Source: Welwitschia mirabilis (lineage: Eukaryota > Gnetophyta > Gnetopsida > Welwitschiales). Taken from it: DNA of 49,426 bases. Location of the stretch: contig JBOZIK010000001.1 of the NCBI GenBank assembly GCA_051453625.1, positions 85,958,491 to 86,007,916 of the forward strand. Direction: 5' to 3'. The stretch's first letter is position 1, and each line of letters begins with the position of its first letter. Shown here one piece after another: positions 10,780 to 22,206 of the stretch. The notes beneath the pieces were generated by a model, which ran no database searches, had not been told where the DNA came from, and saw only the letters and a program-made list of their open reading frames with translations. A program made the position numbers and the translations under genes.

Positions 10780-11061
10780 GCTTTAATTAACATAGGAGCA
10801 AGTGTAAAAATCATGCCTTTTCATGTATGTAAAAGACTTGGATTAGAAGAAATAATTGAACATATATAAATCATCCTAGAATTAGCTAATACTTCAACCA
10901 AAAAACCTGTGGGCACTAGTAAAAACTTAGTCATATAAATATAAGAAGCCTTCTATGCCATATATGTGATGATAATCAAAGTAGAACATGATGGAAGTTA
11001 CCCACTACTTTCAAGAAGAGCCTTTTGTGCAACCACCCACTGCATCATAGACACATGAACT
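10780..11061 (+). pseudogene. Retroviral-type aspartic protease with catalytic Asp changed to Asn
   Basis: The segment reads ALINIGASVKIMPFHVCKRL, which is the family motif ALxDxGASxxxMPxxxxxxL except that the catalytic aspartate codon is AAC at 10789-10791. A single G-to-A change from GAC would give this. Then follow LELANTSTKKPVGT (family LxLADxSxxxPxG) and SRRAFCATTHCIID near 11011-11052 (family LGRPFLATxxAxID). At least three in-frame stops separate the blocks. The protease would have cut the gag-pol polyprotein; this copy cannot. Confidence 0.85.
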
Positions 11062-11345
11062 AAATTAAATGGAATGTTATGTAGGTAATAATAAGTACAC
11101 TATTAAAGTTTTTGATGCTACTGAAAAAGATATCAGAGATGAGGAAAACTTAGAAAAAAGAGTTAAACCAACTTTATTTGTATAACATCACCTAGTTAAA
11201 GAAAGATTGGAAATGCTACAAGAGTTAAATTTTCATAATGATCCAATAAAAATAAATAGTTCTCATCATGAGGATAAAGAAGTGGAATTTGTTAATAAGA
11301 AAGAAGTCTGTCATGTGAACTTAAGTAAAAAATCTTCTTATAAGC
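11062..11345 (+). pseudogene. Region after protease, Athila-like, last recognisable coding part
   Basis: MECYVGNNKYTIKVFDA (11070 onward) matches the segment after Athila protease, family 'LxxRVGxExxxFxVFxAMKxP'. An acidic and lysine-rich stretch follows to about 11345. Reverse transcriptase should begin soon after, but no RT motif is found. Confidence 0.6.
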
Positions 11346-12600
11346 ATTATCATTCACTCTAGTCATCTAGATGATAGTTCTGAATGACAGTCAGAAAATG
11401 TAAACTTCAACAAAAGAATAATAATAATGAAAAAAAGGAAGATACAGTTACTGATAAGAAAAGTATATAAAGTACCCAACATAGTAAGAATGAAGACAAT
11501 AATAAGGAGAGGAGTACTAATAAAAAAACTATAGAATTTCAACCACACTTGATGAATAATAAACCTATCTTTTCTAGTACAATAATTTATCTTAAATAGT
11601 CTAGCCATGTTTCTTCATCCTATTTTCTTAAAAACACTAAAAGTAAAATCCTTTCCTCTTCTATCAAGTCCACTTTAGCTTATGACTTTAATGATAACTC
11701 TTTTTAAAAGTATGACTCATGATATTTTAGACTTCTAAATTTTAAAAAACCTCATCTTCTTGATAATCCATACTTAGAACTGAGACTTAGGAAGCTTCTT
11801 AAGTATATAAAACTTACCTTCATCATTCATCCTAAGCACTAGGATCATAGCCTTAGGAAAATAAACACTTATTTTTTTTCTTTTAAATAAAGTGTTAAAT
11901 AGGATTTAGAATTTGAATAAAACTTATTTTTAATTTCCTTTGTGTTTTATTTTGATTTTATATTGTTATGTTTTCTACTTGGATCTTACTTTTCCACAAG
12001 AAATTAATCTCCTAATGATTAGGTCCTTATCTTTTATAGAAAGTACATTCTAATGGCTTAGTTGAGATTTTTGATTTAAATAGGAAAATTTTGTTAAAAA
12101 TCATTCAGTTATTAAACCTTGAATATGATAGAAACACTTACTTTGAAAGCCTTCTTTTCATTGTATGAATTCTTTCTTAGCCCATTGTTTTTGTGAATAT
12201 CATGCTATTACTTGAGCATCTTTAAATTAACTTATATTTTACTTTATGAAGTTACCATGACGAGTAATTTTTACTTGAAAGTTTCAAAGTGATAAAATTG
12301 GATTCACCCAATCTTAAGACATTCAAATGTCTATGAACTTTAATTTGATGGAAGATGCTTTGGATTTTTGTGTTTTCTCTTAATTGTGTGTTATTAGTTA
12401 TTTAGAAGCATTCTTTCTTATTTTTCATTTTATTTCTTCACCTTTATCTTTGAGAGTGTGTAGTTATGTGAAACTTTTTTTTTCATTTTTTTAAAAAAGG
12501 AGAAGAATAATGACCATGATGTATTGTATATGTGCTAAATACATGATCACTATGATGTCCTATTGCACTAGGGTAAAATTTTTCCTAGAGGGATTTTTGG
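11346..12600 (+). other. 3' region of the Athila-like element, non-coding
   Basis: At 11889-11962 'aaagtgttaaataggat' is followed by a T-rich 'ttatttttaatttcctttgtgttttattttg'. This resembles the 'aaagcgctxxxxgggaggcaaccc' plus T-rich tail found after pol in Athila-like elements, with the G/C positions turned to A/T. No 3' LTR boundary could be fixed downstream. Confidence 0.4.
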
Positions 12601-14228
12601 CAGTGTTGGTAGCTATGGGAACTCCACTACAAGGTCAGATAGCCATGCTTCATGGGTCCATACTTCTCTAACTATGGTTGCACTTCCTTTATCATGTATT
12701 AATAGGCTACAGGATTAGTGGTATTCTTGGCATTATCAGAGGCATTACTTGCTTCTTAGACTTATTAAGCTTACAACATTTTTACATGATCATTTTACTT
12801 TTAAGGATTTAAGTGTGTTTTGGATTGTGAGTAGGTGAGTCCATTTCTGAGTAGCTTTTAATCTTATCATTCATTAATTAAAAACCTTGGTTATTTAGCA
12901 TCATCATAATCACTAACTATTCAAGTGGTATTTTATTAAGTTTTTGCATTATGTCATAGATTATTAATTATGTGATTTTATGATTTCTTCTATGAGGATT
13001 TACTAGGTTAGAATTTAGGATAGGTACACAATCTTCTTCATGTTTCTAGTTGTTCATTTTTTTTAATTTTCTTTATGTGTTTTATTTAGTATTTCAAAGT
13101 TTTTTTGGTACTTTTTCATTATAAATACTTTGGACTAGATCATTTATTATTTTCTTATTGATTTTTATAGGATTTAATTTTATTTTTAGTGGTTTGATTA
13201 TGTTCCTTTCGTCTATGATGATAATTTTTCTCATATATTCTTTTAGTTCCTTTTCAAGTTTAGTTTTTTAATATTCTTTTTGAGTTTTGACACATCCAAT
13301 AATTGTGAGTTTATAACACATTTCATAATCTTCCTTAGCTTGGTTCATTCTCATTACCATATTCTAATGCCTCTTTCTCTTGCCTTAATTTCTNNNNNAA
13401 ATTCACCTCATTTATTATGCCTTGATTCATCGTGATTCTTAGAAGTTTCCCATCTTTCAGACTTTTTGATAACTTTCTAAAACCTCCATGATGCTATTTG
13501 AGCCTATTCACTTTGCTGATATTTCACTTTTTTCAATCTATTTCAAAAGCCCTGTCATCAACATGGTTATCTAGATGATAGGAAGATCGATGCACTGATA
13601 TTTTTATGAGCATCATAATTTTTATTTTTCATCTTTCTCCAACCCTTTTGTATCCTTCTTTCACNNNNNNNNNNNNNNNNNNNNNNNNNNNNNNNNNNNN
13701 NNNNNNNNNNNNNNNNNNNNNNNNNNNNNNNNNNNNNNNNNNNNNNNNNNNNNNNNNNNNNNNNATGAGCATCATAATTTTTATTTTTCATCTTTCTCCA
13801 ACCCTTTTTGATCCTTCTTTCACATAAATACTACTATGCCAAAGCGCACCTATTTTGCGTACTTGCATTTTCATATTTTTCATTCTTATGTTCATGTAAT
13901 ACAAGATGTATTGATTCACCTATGAGGGGATCAAGACATATATTTTGAGATATTTTAAGTAAAAATTTTAAAATTTAAAGGTTATTACACACACACNNNN
14001 NNNNNNNNNNNNNNNNNNNNNNNNNNNNNNNNNNNNNNNNNNNNNNNNNNNNNNNNNNNNNNNNNNNNNNNNNNNNNNNNNNNNNNNNNNNNNNNNTACC
14101 TTATGTATTTCTTAAATTTAAATCCTTTAATGGAAATAATGAGAAGATAAACAAAACAACATAATATATCTCTTCTCCTAATACATATTTCATTAATCAC
14201 TTAATGGGATTTAGTTAACTGCATCAAG
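12601..14228. other. Anonymous AT-rich stretch with three gaps
   Basis: No gene is recognised. Near 13551-13590, 'cctgtcatcaacatggttatctagatgataggaa' resembles the iterated motif of the F1 LTR and may be another worn F1 fragment. A short (AC)n run at 13987-13996 leads into the 100-N block at 13997-14096. Confidence 0.4.
13606..13823. repeat. 100-N gap between two 59-bp near-identical copies
   Basis: 13606-13664 and 13765-13823 are both 59 bp ('atgagcatcataattttt' to 'tttcac') with one or two differences. This is the same artefact type as the other 100-N gaps. Confidence 0.85.
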
Positions 14229-14560
14229 GCTATGGACGCTCACTAGTAATGTCATTTTAATAATTTATTTTACAACATAATAAACTGCATTATGGAAATA
14301 AATGTTCTCTAGTAATGTAGTACTAATTTTTGCATAAAACAATATGCTTGACTTTATTAGCAAAAAAATGTTATAACACTAAATGCTTAATGTGATTCAA
14401 TGATTAAACTACAGACATATACACTGGTAGAAATAGAAAATAAAGAAATGAAAAAGGTGGAAATTAAAGGATTTATGTGAATTTTTGTCTTTTCAGTTTC
14501 ATATTTAGGATTTTTGGTGATTTCTTAAATTTGTATAAGTTACTTCATTGAGACTATGTG
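14229..14560 (+). repeat. LTR-like repeat, related to 16459-16720
   Basis: 'ggctatggacgctcactagtaatgt' here pairs with 'ggctatagatgtttattggtaatgt' at 16459. Both are followed by 'ttataacactaaatgcttaa'-like text and an 'aaagaaatgaaaaaggtgga'-like purine stretch in the same order. The start motif is iterated once inside this copy, near 14306. It is probably a gypsy LTR pair or two fragments; the family was not established. Confidence 0.45.
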
Positions 14561-15480
14561 TAGCTAATTTTTAAATTCACTAAAAAATATAAAAAATATT
14601 ATAAAGACCAATAACTTAAGAAAGCTTTCTCATTCATGCATTAGTTTATGATTTAGGTCTTTGATGCATTTCCATTTTCCATCATTCATTTCACTTCATC
14701 CTTACTTCATGAGAAATAAAATCTAGGGAATTCATCATTTTTATGAATTGATGTTCCACTTAGAATTTTGCATTGACGAGTCATTTTTTATTTAGAGATT
14801 ATCTATGTTAATATATATAGTTTTCAATAAAAGAACTCATCAACATCATTTTAAGGTTATGTTCTTAAATGACTTAAAATTTTTTTTGATCATATAACTT
14901 TGAGAACAAAGTTAAGTTTTGGTTAGGGATATGGTATATAGTCTTTAAGCTAAAAATTTTTATTTTGATGTCTCACAAAATTGGTTATAAAATTTTTTTA
15001 AAGTTATATCATTTTCATGATTAAGAACTTTAATTTCGACAAGTTTTTCATGTTTAACTATTTTGTTATTAAATTTTGCTAAGTTATTAGTAAAAGACTA
15101 GTTAGGGAATGTGTTAACATTTAAAAATTGACATTATATTCAAAACAAATGATTAATTAATATTAATGTAATAGATTAATATTATCAACTTTATCATGAA
15201 AACATGTCTTTAATTAATTATCTATCTTAATTATGGACTTACCTATTTCTTGTGACATTTTCAAGTTAGTTATCACATCTTCAGAAACTTTGCAAAAGAT
15301 GATATTATTCAATGTTAAAATGCTAGTTCTACTAGCCAAGACTACTCATGTCACTAGCTTATTTAAGGAAAATACATCCATTCTTTTAATCCTAGATTAT
15401 CATGGAAAAGTGGAGTAAAGGCAATTATGACTTGATTAAATTCCACATTAAAAATAAATTACATTGTCAATGACACATGA
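14561..15480. other. AT-rich stretch, nothing identified
   Basis: The only uninterrupted frame of note (15233-15418 +, 61 codons) has no recognisable family and no supporting signals. I regard it as chance. Confidence 0.5.
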
Positions 15481-15900
15481 TAGTGATGATAAGGACTCAT
15501 AAAGTGACATGTGAAATTACTAGATAGAATTATAGAGGAGATACATGACATTGAAAATAGTTGACTATAGCTATAGAATCTAGGAGCTAAGTGGTAGTAT
15601 TGTCATAATAATCTCTACTATTTCTAAATGATGACAAACTATCCTATCAAATACCATCATTATGTAACCATTAACCTAATGCTATAAGCTAAGAGATTAT
15701 AACTATTCCTTACCCTTGTCTCTCCTTATAAAAGGGTCTTAAGTCCTTTATTATATCATATTTTGGCTTTGGAATAAAAATAGAACCTTGAATCATCAAT
15801 TGTAATTAACTTCTAAGAAACTCTTTAAGAAGTGAGCTAGTTATCAAGGATCAATTGAGGTGCTCTATCCACATCCTTATTTCATTTCTATAAATTATTA
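15480..15900 (+). repeat. LTR-like promoter region with TATAAAAG
   Basis: A strong TATA box (TATAAAAG, 15727-15734) follows a long stretch of 'tgacacatgatagtgatgata'-type sequence. It is followed by 'tttggctttggaataaaaatag' and a possible AATAAA at 15774. This layout is typical of a plant LTR, but no partner copy or primer-binding site was found in the window. Confidence 0.35.
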
Positions 15901-16458
15901 TTTTTCTTAGTACATAAAATTATTTACTTTTAATTTCAAATCATGAGTCATATTATATTTGGGATGCTTAGGTAGCAGCTTAATGGTCAAGCTTCATTGC
16001 ATTTGAGTGAACACTTTAATAATTTGGTCTAAGTCTTTTAAATTTATGGATTTTAAGTGCTTAGAATCCTTACCTTTCATTATTGTTTAAGTCTAAGAAA
16101 ATTAAGTGATAATTGAGTTTATCATTACTCATATGGTGAATGAGATTTCATTATTTGAAGTAAAAATACACGATAGTCTTAGTGTATTACAAGAAACAAG
16201 TGGATAACATTGGTATCAATAATTATTTAAAAATGAATCCATGTAACCTTGAAACTAGCTTGCTTCTATTTTCCAATTTGAAGTTTCAAATACAATTTTG
16301 AAATAATGCTTTTTTCTTTTCTTCTATTTATTGTAAGTTACACTTAATTTAAAGTTTGTACAAACTTTTAAAATACTACCCAAGTTATCCCTATGGGAAT
16401 AATAATAACTAAGTCCCTTACTTATCTTAAATTTAGTCATAATAAAACAATGAATAAG

Positions 16459-17340
16459 GCTATAGATGTTTATTGGTAATGTATCATTGAATCCTTCTTA
16501 TAAAACATGTTAAATCTATTGGAAGTAAGTATTATAACACTGAATTCTTAATAAAAATAAATGCTTAAAACTTTAATATCTTTAAAATATAAAGATAAAG
16601 AATGAAATTAAGGTTGAATCAGACAAATGTTTTTTTCATGTTTTAACAATTGAGCTTGAGATTCTTTAGTAACTTGTGGATTTTTAAGGATTTATTAATT
16701 TATAATTTTCTTTTCCGTAGTAAGGAATCCACCCAAAATCATTTAAATAAATAAGATGATTATGTTACATTCATCGTATCTCATTTATTTATAAGATGCA
16801 TAGTAGGATTTATAGCTTTATTTATTCATTAGAACTAATTTCCATTCATTTTCATCATCTATATCAAGTCACAATGATTTATTTCTCATTATATTAAAAT
16901 ATCATGATAAAAACACATTATTTTTTCTATGATTTAACCCATCTATCCATGTCTAGATTTAACATTAGAGTGAAATAAATCATTGATAAAGTAGAGTCAT
17001 CCAATTCTTCTCATTTCAACCACTTTATATAAAAATATCTGATTTTTAATTCATCATCACTAAACACTCATATTTTCTACAACCTTCATGCTACTACAAC
17101 TATTATGGAATTCACTTAATCCACGTAACTACATTATACTAGCATCACTATTTTTCCTCACTATCACCAACATCTATTTTCCTTTTAGCAAGTCTAGCTT
17201 TTTCTTAAAGATCTGTTTCAGCTTCCTTTTGATTTCTAGTGTATTAGTAAGTCTGTTTTTACATTTGAGATCTAATTGTCTTTCTGTCAATTCATTTTTC
17301 AATTTATTAAATTTTACTTTTATTTTTTTCTATTTTTAGT
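16459..17340 (+). repeat. LTR-like repeat, second copy, with TATATAAA
   Basis: The first 260 bp match 14229-14560 in order. A TATATAAA lies at 17026-17035, followed by a C/T-rich 'actcatattttctacaaccttcatg'-type leader. The hydrophobic frame at 17088-17339 (83 codons) is a product of this T-rich leader and is not supported as a gene. An Athila-type LTR is the best guess, with low certainty. Confidence 0.4.
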
Positions 17341-18884
17341 TTTTTTTATTTCTTCTATTCTATCATTTTGAGCCTTTTTAAGTAAAAGAATATGACAAAA
17401 AAGGAATCTTCACATCATTCCTTGCTTTATTTATAGCCTTTTACCTTAATAGAATTGAAGCAATGGATTAAAACTATTTGTTAAATTAAGATGGTACTTA
17501 CTAATTTTCAAAGGCTATTTTTAAATTCTACTAGCATGTAATAATACATAAATATAACCCTTAGGTAATGAATTATTCTATTTATTATGCTTTCTTTTTT
17601 ATCTTCCTTAATGACGTGGAAACTTTGTTAGGTGTTAAACATTATGATATCTTGCCTTATATGCTTACCAAATCCATTAGCTATTGTTATGATGCACTTA
17701 ATGTTAAATATGCATAAAATAGAAAAGGAGCCTTACCTTGCAAATACCTTTACAAAAATTGACTTATACTCTTTAGATTCATCATTTGAAATGTTTTTCC
17801 CATATCTCATATAACTAATTTCTATAGCAATTGCCTTCATATGATTAGGATTATCTAAGATAGTAAAATCTTTAACATAATCAAATGCCTCTTTACTACT
17901 ATAGTAAATAATATGAACTATAAGAGTAATCGTTTCTTCCATTACTTACTTTCAAACTTGATCTATAATGCCCTATCTTATACTTTAGAATTTGAGGAAT
18001 ATGATAGAACCTTTATAGAAACCATTACCTCTAAAACGATACCTAATTTATTAAGAGAAAGAATTAAACTTAGATTGCAAGGGGCATTTATCAGATTTAA
18101 AAGGAAGAATATTCACAAATGATGACTCCTCCTTCTTAATCTCCTTTTTCTTGCTACTCTCCATCTACTATAAGAAAAAGGAGAAAGATTTTATTAGTGA
18201 ATCCTATCATACTTCTTATTTCTTACCTTCCTTTAATCCTTATTTGACTACTCATAAACATTCCTCCACTACCTCAAGTAATTCATTTTTGAATGAATTC
18301 CATAAATATCAAAGGATTTGAATTAAAAAGATATATGAAAAGATAAAAATAATTGTTAAGAAACAAAAGTAAGTATTAAAGAAACAAGAAGAGATGGACT
18401 AAAAGTTGAAGGGGTTAGTTTTACATAGAAGATATTTGAGCTAAATCTCTCTTTTACCCTTTTTCATCTATATGTTTTAGATTTTTTAGCTATATTATGA
18501 TTATATCTTTCTTTATTATAATAAATTTTGTACTTCATAAATGTTAAAATGAATTTCTATGTTGTAAATATTATTTTAATTCTAAAATGATACTTAATTG
18601 TAAAAATTTTAATTGAGTTTTAAGGCTTTAAAACATAAGGTTTGAGGTGTAACTTTAATATAGCTAGAACTGTTGATCTTCTTAGCTAGTGCTTCCATCG
18701 TAACCTATATAAATAGATTCAATGTTTATGTAGATACAATACATAATAATTTTTATATTTCTATAATGTGGATATTTGTTAGAAATTTATAATAATTAAC
18801 TAATTTAGATTTATTACTTACTCCTTATTCTGATATCAAATTATATGTTTTTAATGGGGTATTTTGAGAAGTTTTATAGGTCAT
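17341..18884. other. Anonymous stretch with one unassigned frame at 17913-18122 (+)
   Basis: The 69-codon frame 17913-18122 (+) contains a charged region with FEEYDRTFIETITSKT and LLRERIKLRLQGAF. It could be a remnant of a gypsy-encoded accessory or gag N-terminal region, but I do not recognise it. Nothing else coding is seen, and part of this may belong to the interior of an F1 or Athila-like element. Confidence 0.3.
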
Positions 18885-20060
18885 TTAAATAAGTTTAAAT
18901 GAAAAATAATGATTATTAAGAGTCAAGGAGAAAATCATGAAAATTCATAATCACTAGCACATTTAGAGGTATTTTAAATGATTTTTAATATTTCACATTC
19001 TGAGGAGGAATTAATGATTTTCAAGGCCAATTTAACTTAATTAAGAAGCTTTAAAAGACTAATGTTTCCATCATCATCTAGATAATATTATGCACAAAAA
19101 CAATTATTAGCCAATAAGGATGCTAACTAGAACAAATATACAAGCTGATGTGGAACCTCTTTTGATGTGGTACAATCCCCACCATTTTCCAGATGATAGA
19201 TAAGATGACACCTAATTTTAGTCAATGCACCAAATTTTAACTTTCATAATGTGTCATGCATCTCCTATGCACCATTAGGGTTTTTATTGCATTTGTTAGA
19301 TTTGATAATATTATAGTGTTTTATTATAATAAATACCTCATCTTCCCACACTTCAAGTTTATTTTCTTTAGCATCTAAAATTCTTGTGATAGAAGATCGA
19401 AGGACAGGAGGTCCATCCATTATTGCAGAGAGGGATCTTCCTTGGTGTTGGACTATGTCTCCTTCATTGAGATGCTACTACTTTGTAATAGTATGTTGGC
19501 TCAATAATAATTAAAAGTTTCTTTTAATTTTTATTCATATGCATCTCCCTTATGGCTTTGTTGGTTATGATTTTGTGATATCTTTATAGTTGATATAGAT
19601 CATCAAAGGCAACCTTTATTAATGTTGAAATCATTAGTTTAGGATTCACATTGCATGGAATTTTATATTTAATAGATTAATTATTACATATTTTCTATAT
19701 TCTAATCAATGTTCTTGATAGATTAGGTTGGTTAAGATTAGTAATAGCTTCCTTAATTGATTTAGGTTATACATGGCTAATCTTAGTGACAGAGATTTAG
19801 TAATTAGGCAGATATTGCACTTGGAATAGTTTTTATTTACATTGCATTAGTGTGTTTTCTTTGCATTAATTTCTATAAAAATACTTCACTTAAAATCAAT
19901 TTTCTAACTTCAAGTCTAGTGCCTTTCATGGATTACAAAATTCAGATTAACTCTTATTTATTATAGTATGCATGTTGTAAAAATATTTGTGATTGATAGT
20001 ATTTTCTTAAGGACATAACAATTGCATAAATTTATACTGCAACATGATTTGACTTAGTTT
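18885..20060 (+). mobile_element. LTR of family F1, copy II
   Basis: Colinear with copy I: 'gaggaggaattaatgattttcaaggcc' against 'gaaggaggactaaaagtgaag'; TATA near 19325; 'ggacaggaggtccatccatt' near 19403; 'tgtctccttcattgaga' near 19458; 'aacctttattaatgttga' near 19610; and 'gcataaatttatactgcaaca' near 20025-20046. Almost all CpG sites of copy I are TG or CA here, and the iterated motif is reduced to one or two worn units. No primer-binding site follows. Confidence 0.7.
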
Positions 20061-20469
20061 TTAAATTCCTTACTCTAATTTTTGCAATGTGAAAGAGGTT
20101 TTTTGATTGAATTATCATTATGAGGTATTATATAATGTTAAGCTTCAATGAACTTATCAAGTGTGATCCCTAAATATTTTGGAGTTAAGAATGGATTTAA
20201 ATTCTTAGGTTGATTAATTGAGGCTTAGTAAATATTGTCTTATTTCCCTAAGAAGTTTGGATATTTCTCCATAAAGGGTTATATGTATTAGAGTATACAT
20301 TATTTACTCTTTGATTCTTCCATTATTATCTTAGAGCATTAACTTGTTTTTTTACTACTTCTTGAAACATGAAAATGGATGGAAAATATAAGGTTTCATA
20401 AGTATCCATATGGGATTAGCATTGGTATCAAAAGTCTTAATCTTCTTAGAAATCTCATTTAAATTTTGG
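20061..20469. other. AT-rich stretch between F1 LTR and Athila gag, nothing identified
   Basis: No similarity can be supported on either strand. It may be the worn C-terminal part of the gag on the minus strand. Confidence 0.4.
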
Positions 20470-21340
20470 TTAACTTCATCATTACCAAGGATCTCAAAGA
20501 TACTAATGGTCCTAATAGGTTATTGTAATCTTATTGTCTTAATAGGTTTTTCCTAATTCTTAGAAATTTCATATATGATCTCAAGAAGTCTTAAGAATTA
20601 TCAATTTCAAGGTTTAAATAGCTTCCTCTACGTGTTATCTCTACAAGTTGCCTATGATTAGATGAAAGTCCTCCATAACAAAAAATTATAATTTTTCCTT
20701 ATTCAGAACCATGTTATGAGAATTTATGAAGACGATATATAAATTTTTCTAAGTTATAGAATAAGGTCTAATTATTATTTTATTAGAAGTTCATGATTTC
20801 TCTTCTAATGGCATTGGTCTTATGACTAAGAAAAAATTTTCTAATGAATTCTTAATTAAGTTTAGCCCAAGTAGTAAGAAACAATTTTCTAATGAATGCT
20901 TAATTAAGTTTACCCCAAGTAGTGATGGAAATAGGTTTTAATGTGTAAAGCTAAGATTTTGTCTTCTCTTTAAGGGAAAAAGGAATAATCTTAATTTCAA
21001 TGCATTAGATATACCAGAATTTTGAGAAATTATAGAAAGAATACACTAAAATTCCTTAAGGTGTAAGTAAGGATTCTCAGACTCTAAATTATGAAAATTT
21101 AAAAGAAGTTAAATTACTACTAGTTTAAATTTAATTTTCTCAACATTCAGGGGTTTAACAATATAAGAGAATGTACCTAAACATTGTGGTTAAAGGTATT
21201 CTTTCAAGGTTTTTCTACGTTGGTTAATGTTGAAGTTACTTTTAGATTTCTTCTGGCTTTCTTAAGATCTCTCTTATGACTAGTTTCTAGGGTTTCTCTC
21301 CATTTCAGAATTAAGGGAGATTCGATGCTATCTATCATTA
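20470..21340 (-). pseudogene. Athila-like gag, degenerate
   Basis: On the minus strand KLRLFLFPLK lies at 20968-20997. An exceptionally well-kept KFFLSHKTNAIRREIMN lies at about 20789-20839; the family reads KFFxxxKTxxLRxEIxxF. Upstream SENPYLHL (near 21080) fits the NPYxHLxxF segment that opens this gag domain. Downstream VEEAI (near 20630) fits the EEAxxLIE segment. Frameshifts and stops occur between these blocks. The direction and the nearby tRNA-Asp-type primer site and LTR on the right make a consistent minus-strand Athila-like element. No protease or RT is found to the left, so the rest is lost. Confidence 0.85.
20836..20924. repeat. 48-bp tandem duplication inside gag
   Basis: 'attttctaatgaattctt' at 20836 recurs as 'attttctaatgaatgctt' at 20884, each followed by 'aattaagttta(g/c)cccaagtagt'. 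The period is 48 bp, or 16 codons, so it would have kept the gag frame. No N block lies between the copies. Confidence 0.85.
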
Positions 21341-22184
21341 GATGTGCATTTCCAATTCATAAAATATAAGAAAACAATCAAGATAGGTTATATTTATGGA
21401 CTTATAAAATAAGTAAAAAGGTTTAAGATATCATAAATTTAAGTTTCACAAAAGTTAAAAATAATTTGATGCAAAAAGATGGTGGTAAAGAAACATGGTG
21501 GCACTAGTAAAATGGCATAAAAATGTTTCAAAAATAATGATATTAAAGATATTAAGAAAACTAATAGTCTAATATAATGGATCCATTTGATGGAGTGATA
21601 GAGAAAGACTGAATGTAGGTTCAACGAAGGACTAATGCAAAAATGGAACTACTAATGCAATGGAAGGCAAGAAATGAAAATTATAAAAATAACAATCTAA
21701 CTACTAAAGCATCTCTTTGAGATTGTTGCTAATGAAGTCATTTTTTAAAAAATTATCTTCAAGTACATACTAAGGAAGTTACCTAAGATAAAAAATAAAA
21801 GAGATCAAAAAAATAAATGGTAGAAAGAGAAGATTGATAGAAGGAAAATAAAATTTTTATTGTTTTTTCTTGGTTTTTCTTATTTAGATTTGATAAAGAT
21901 CAAATCCTAAAATAAAATTTGATATATTCAAGGAAATAAAGAAAAAAAAGTTTAAAAAAAAAGAACATGAGAAAAAAAAGAAAAAAATCACCAGATTAGG
22001 TTCTCTTGATTAAGTACTATACATGATCAATACCAATTCACTAGTAAAAAGAAAAAATGTAAAACAAAAAATAGCACTAAAAAGGAAGAAGTATGAAAGC
22101 AAAACAGGAAAAGAAAAACTAGAAAATAAAAAGAATATAAAAAAGTAATTCTATGCATGTCCCATTGTAGCTACCATTCCACTA
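21341..22184 (-). other. 5' leader and gag start of the minus-strand Athila-like element
   Basis: This lies between the primer-binding site and the gag core. It is purine- or pyrimidine-rich with several A-runs (21940-22000) and no readable frame. Athila-like elements have a leader and a variable gag N-terminus here. Confidence 0.4.
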
Positions 22185-22202
22185 TCCCCAACAACGATAC
22201 CA
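22185..22202 (-). promoter_or_regulatory. tRNA-Asp-type primer-binding site
   Basis: The minus strand reads TGGTATCGTTGTTGGGGA. The sequence complementary to the 3' end of plant tRNA-Asp, used by Athila-like elements, is TGGCGCCGTTGCCGGGGA. The 18 positions differ at five sites, all of them C-to-T or G-to-A. That is the signature of methylated-cytosine decay in a true primer site. It marks the inner edge of the 5' LTR. Confidence 0.8.
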
Positions 22203-22206
22203 AAAA

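Larger units (their letters stand above)
9480..12000 (+). mobile_element. Decayed Athila-like Ty3/gypsy element without RT or integrase
   Basis: The order gag core, zinc knuckle, glycine/proline linker, region before protease, protease and 3' untranslated region follows the Athila/Tat branch of plant gypsy elements. All parts are on the plus strand with many stops and frameshifts. Between the region after protease (to about 11345) and the 3' region (from about 11870) there is room for only about 0.5 kb. The normal 3 kb or so of reverse transcriptase, RNase H and integrase is therefore missing. It is either a deletion derivative or a member of a non-autonomous gag-protease family; nothing here decides between these. 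Confidence 0.75.

Noticed and set aside
17088-17339. 83-codon hydrophobic protein with membrane segments
   Set aside because: T-rich leader DNA downstream of a TATA box gives Phe/Leu-rich frames by composition. No start context or family is recognised.
1-20060. F1 copies I and II as the two LTRs of one 20-kb element
   Set aside because: They differ strongly in CpG decay and in iterated-motif number. No primer-binding site follows copy I, and unrelated element pieces in both orientations lie between them.
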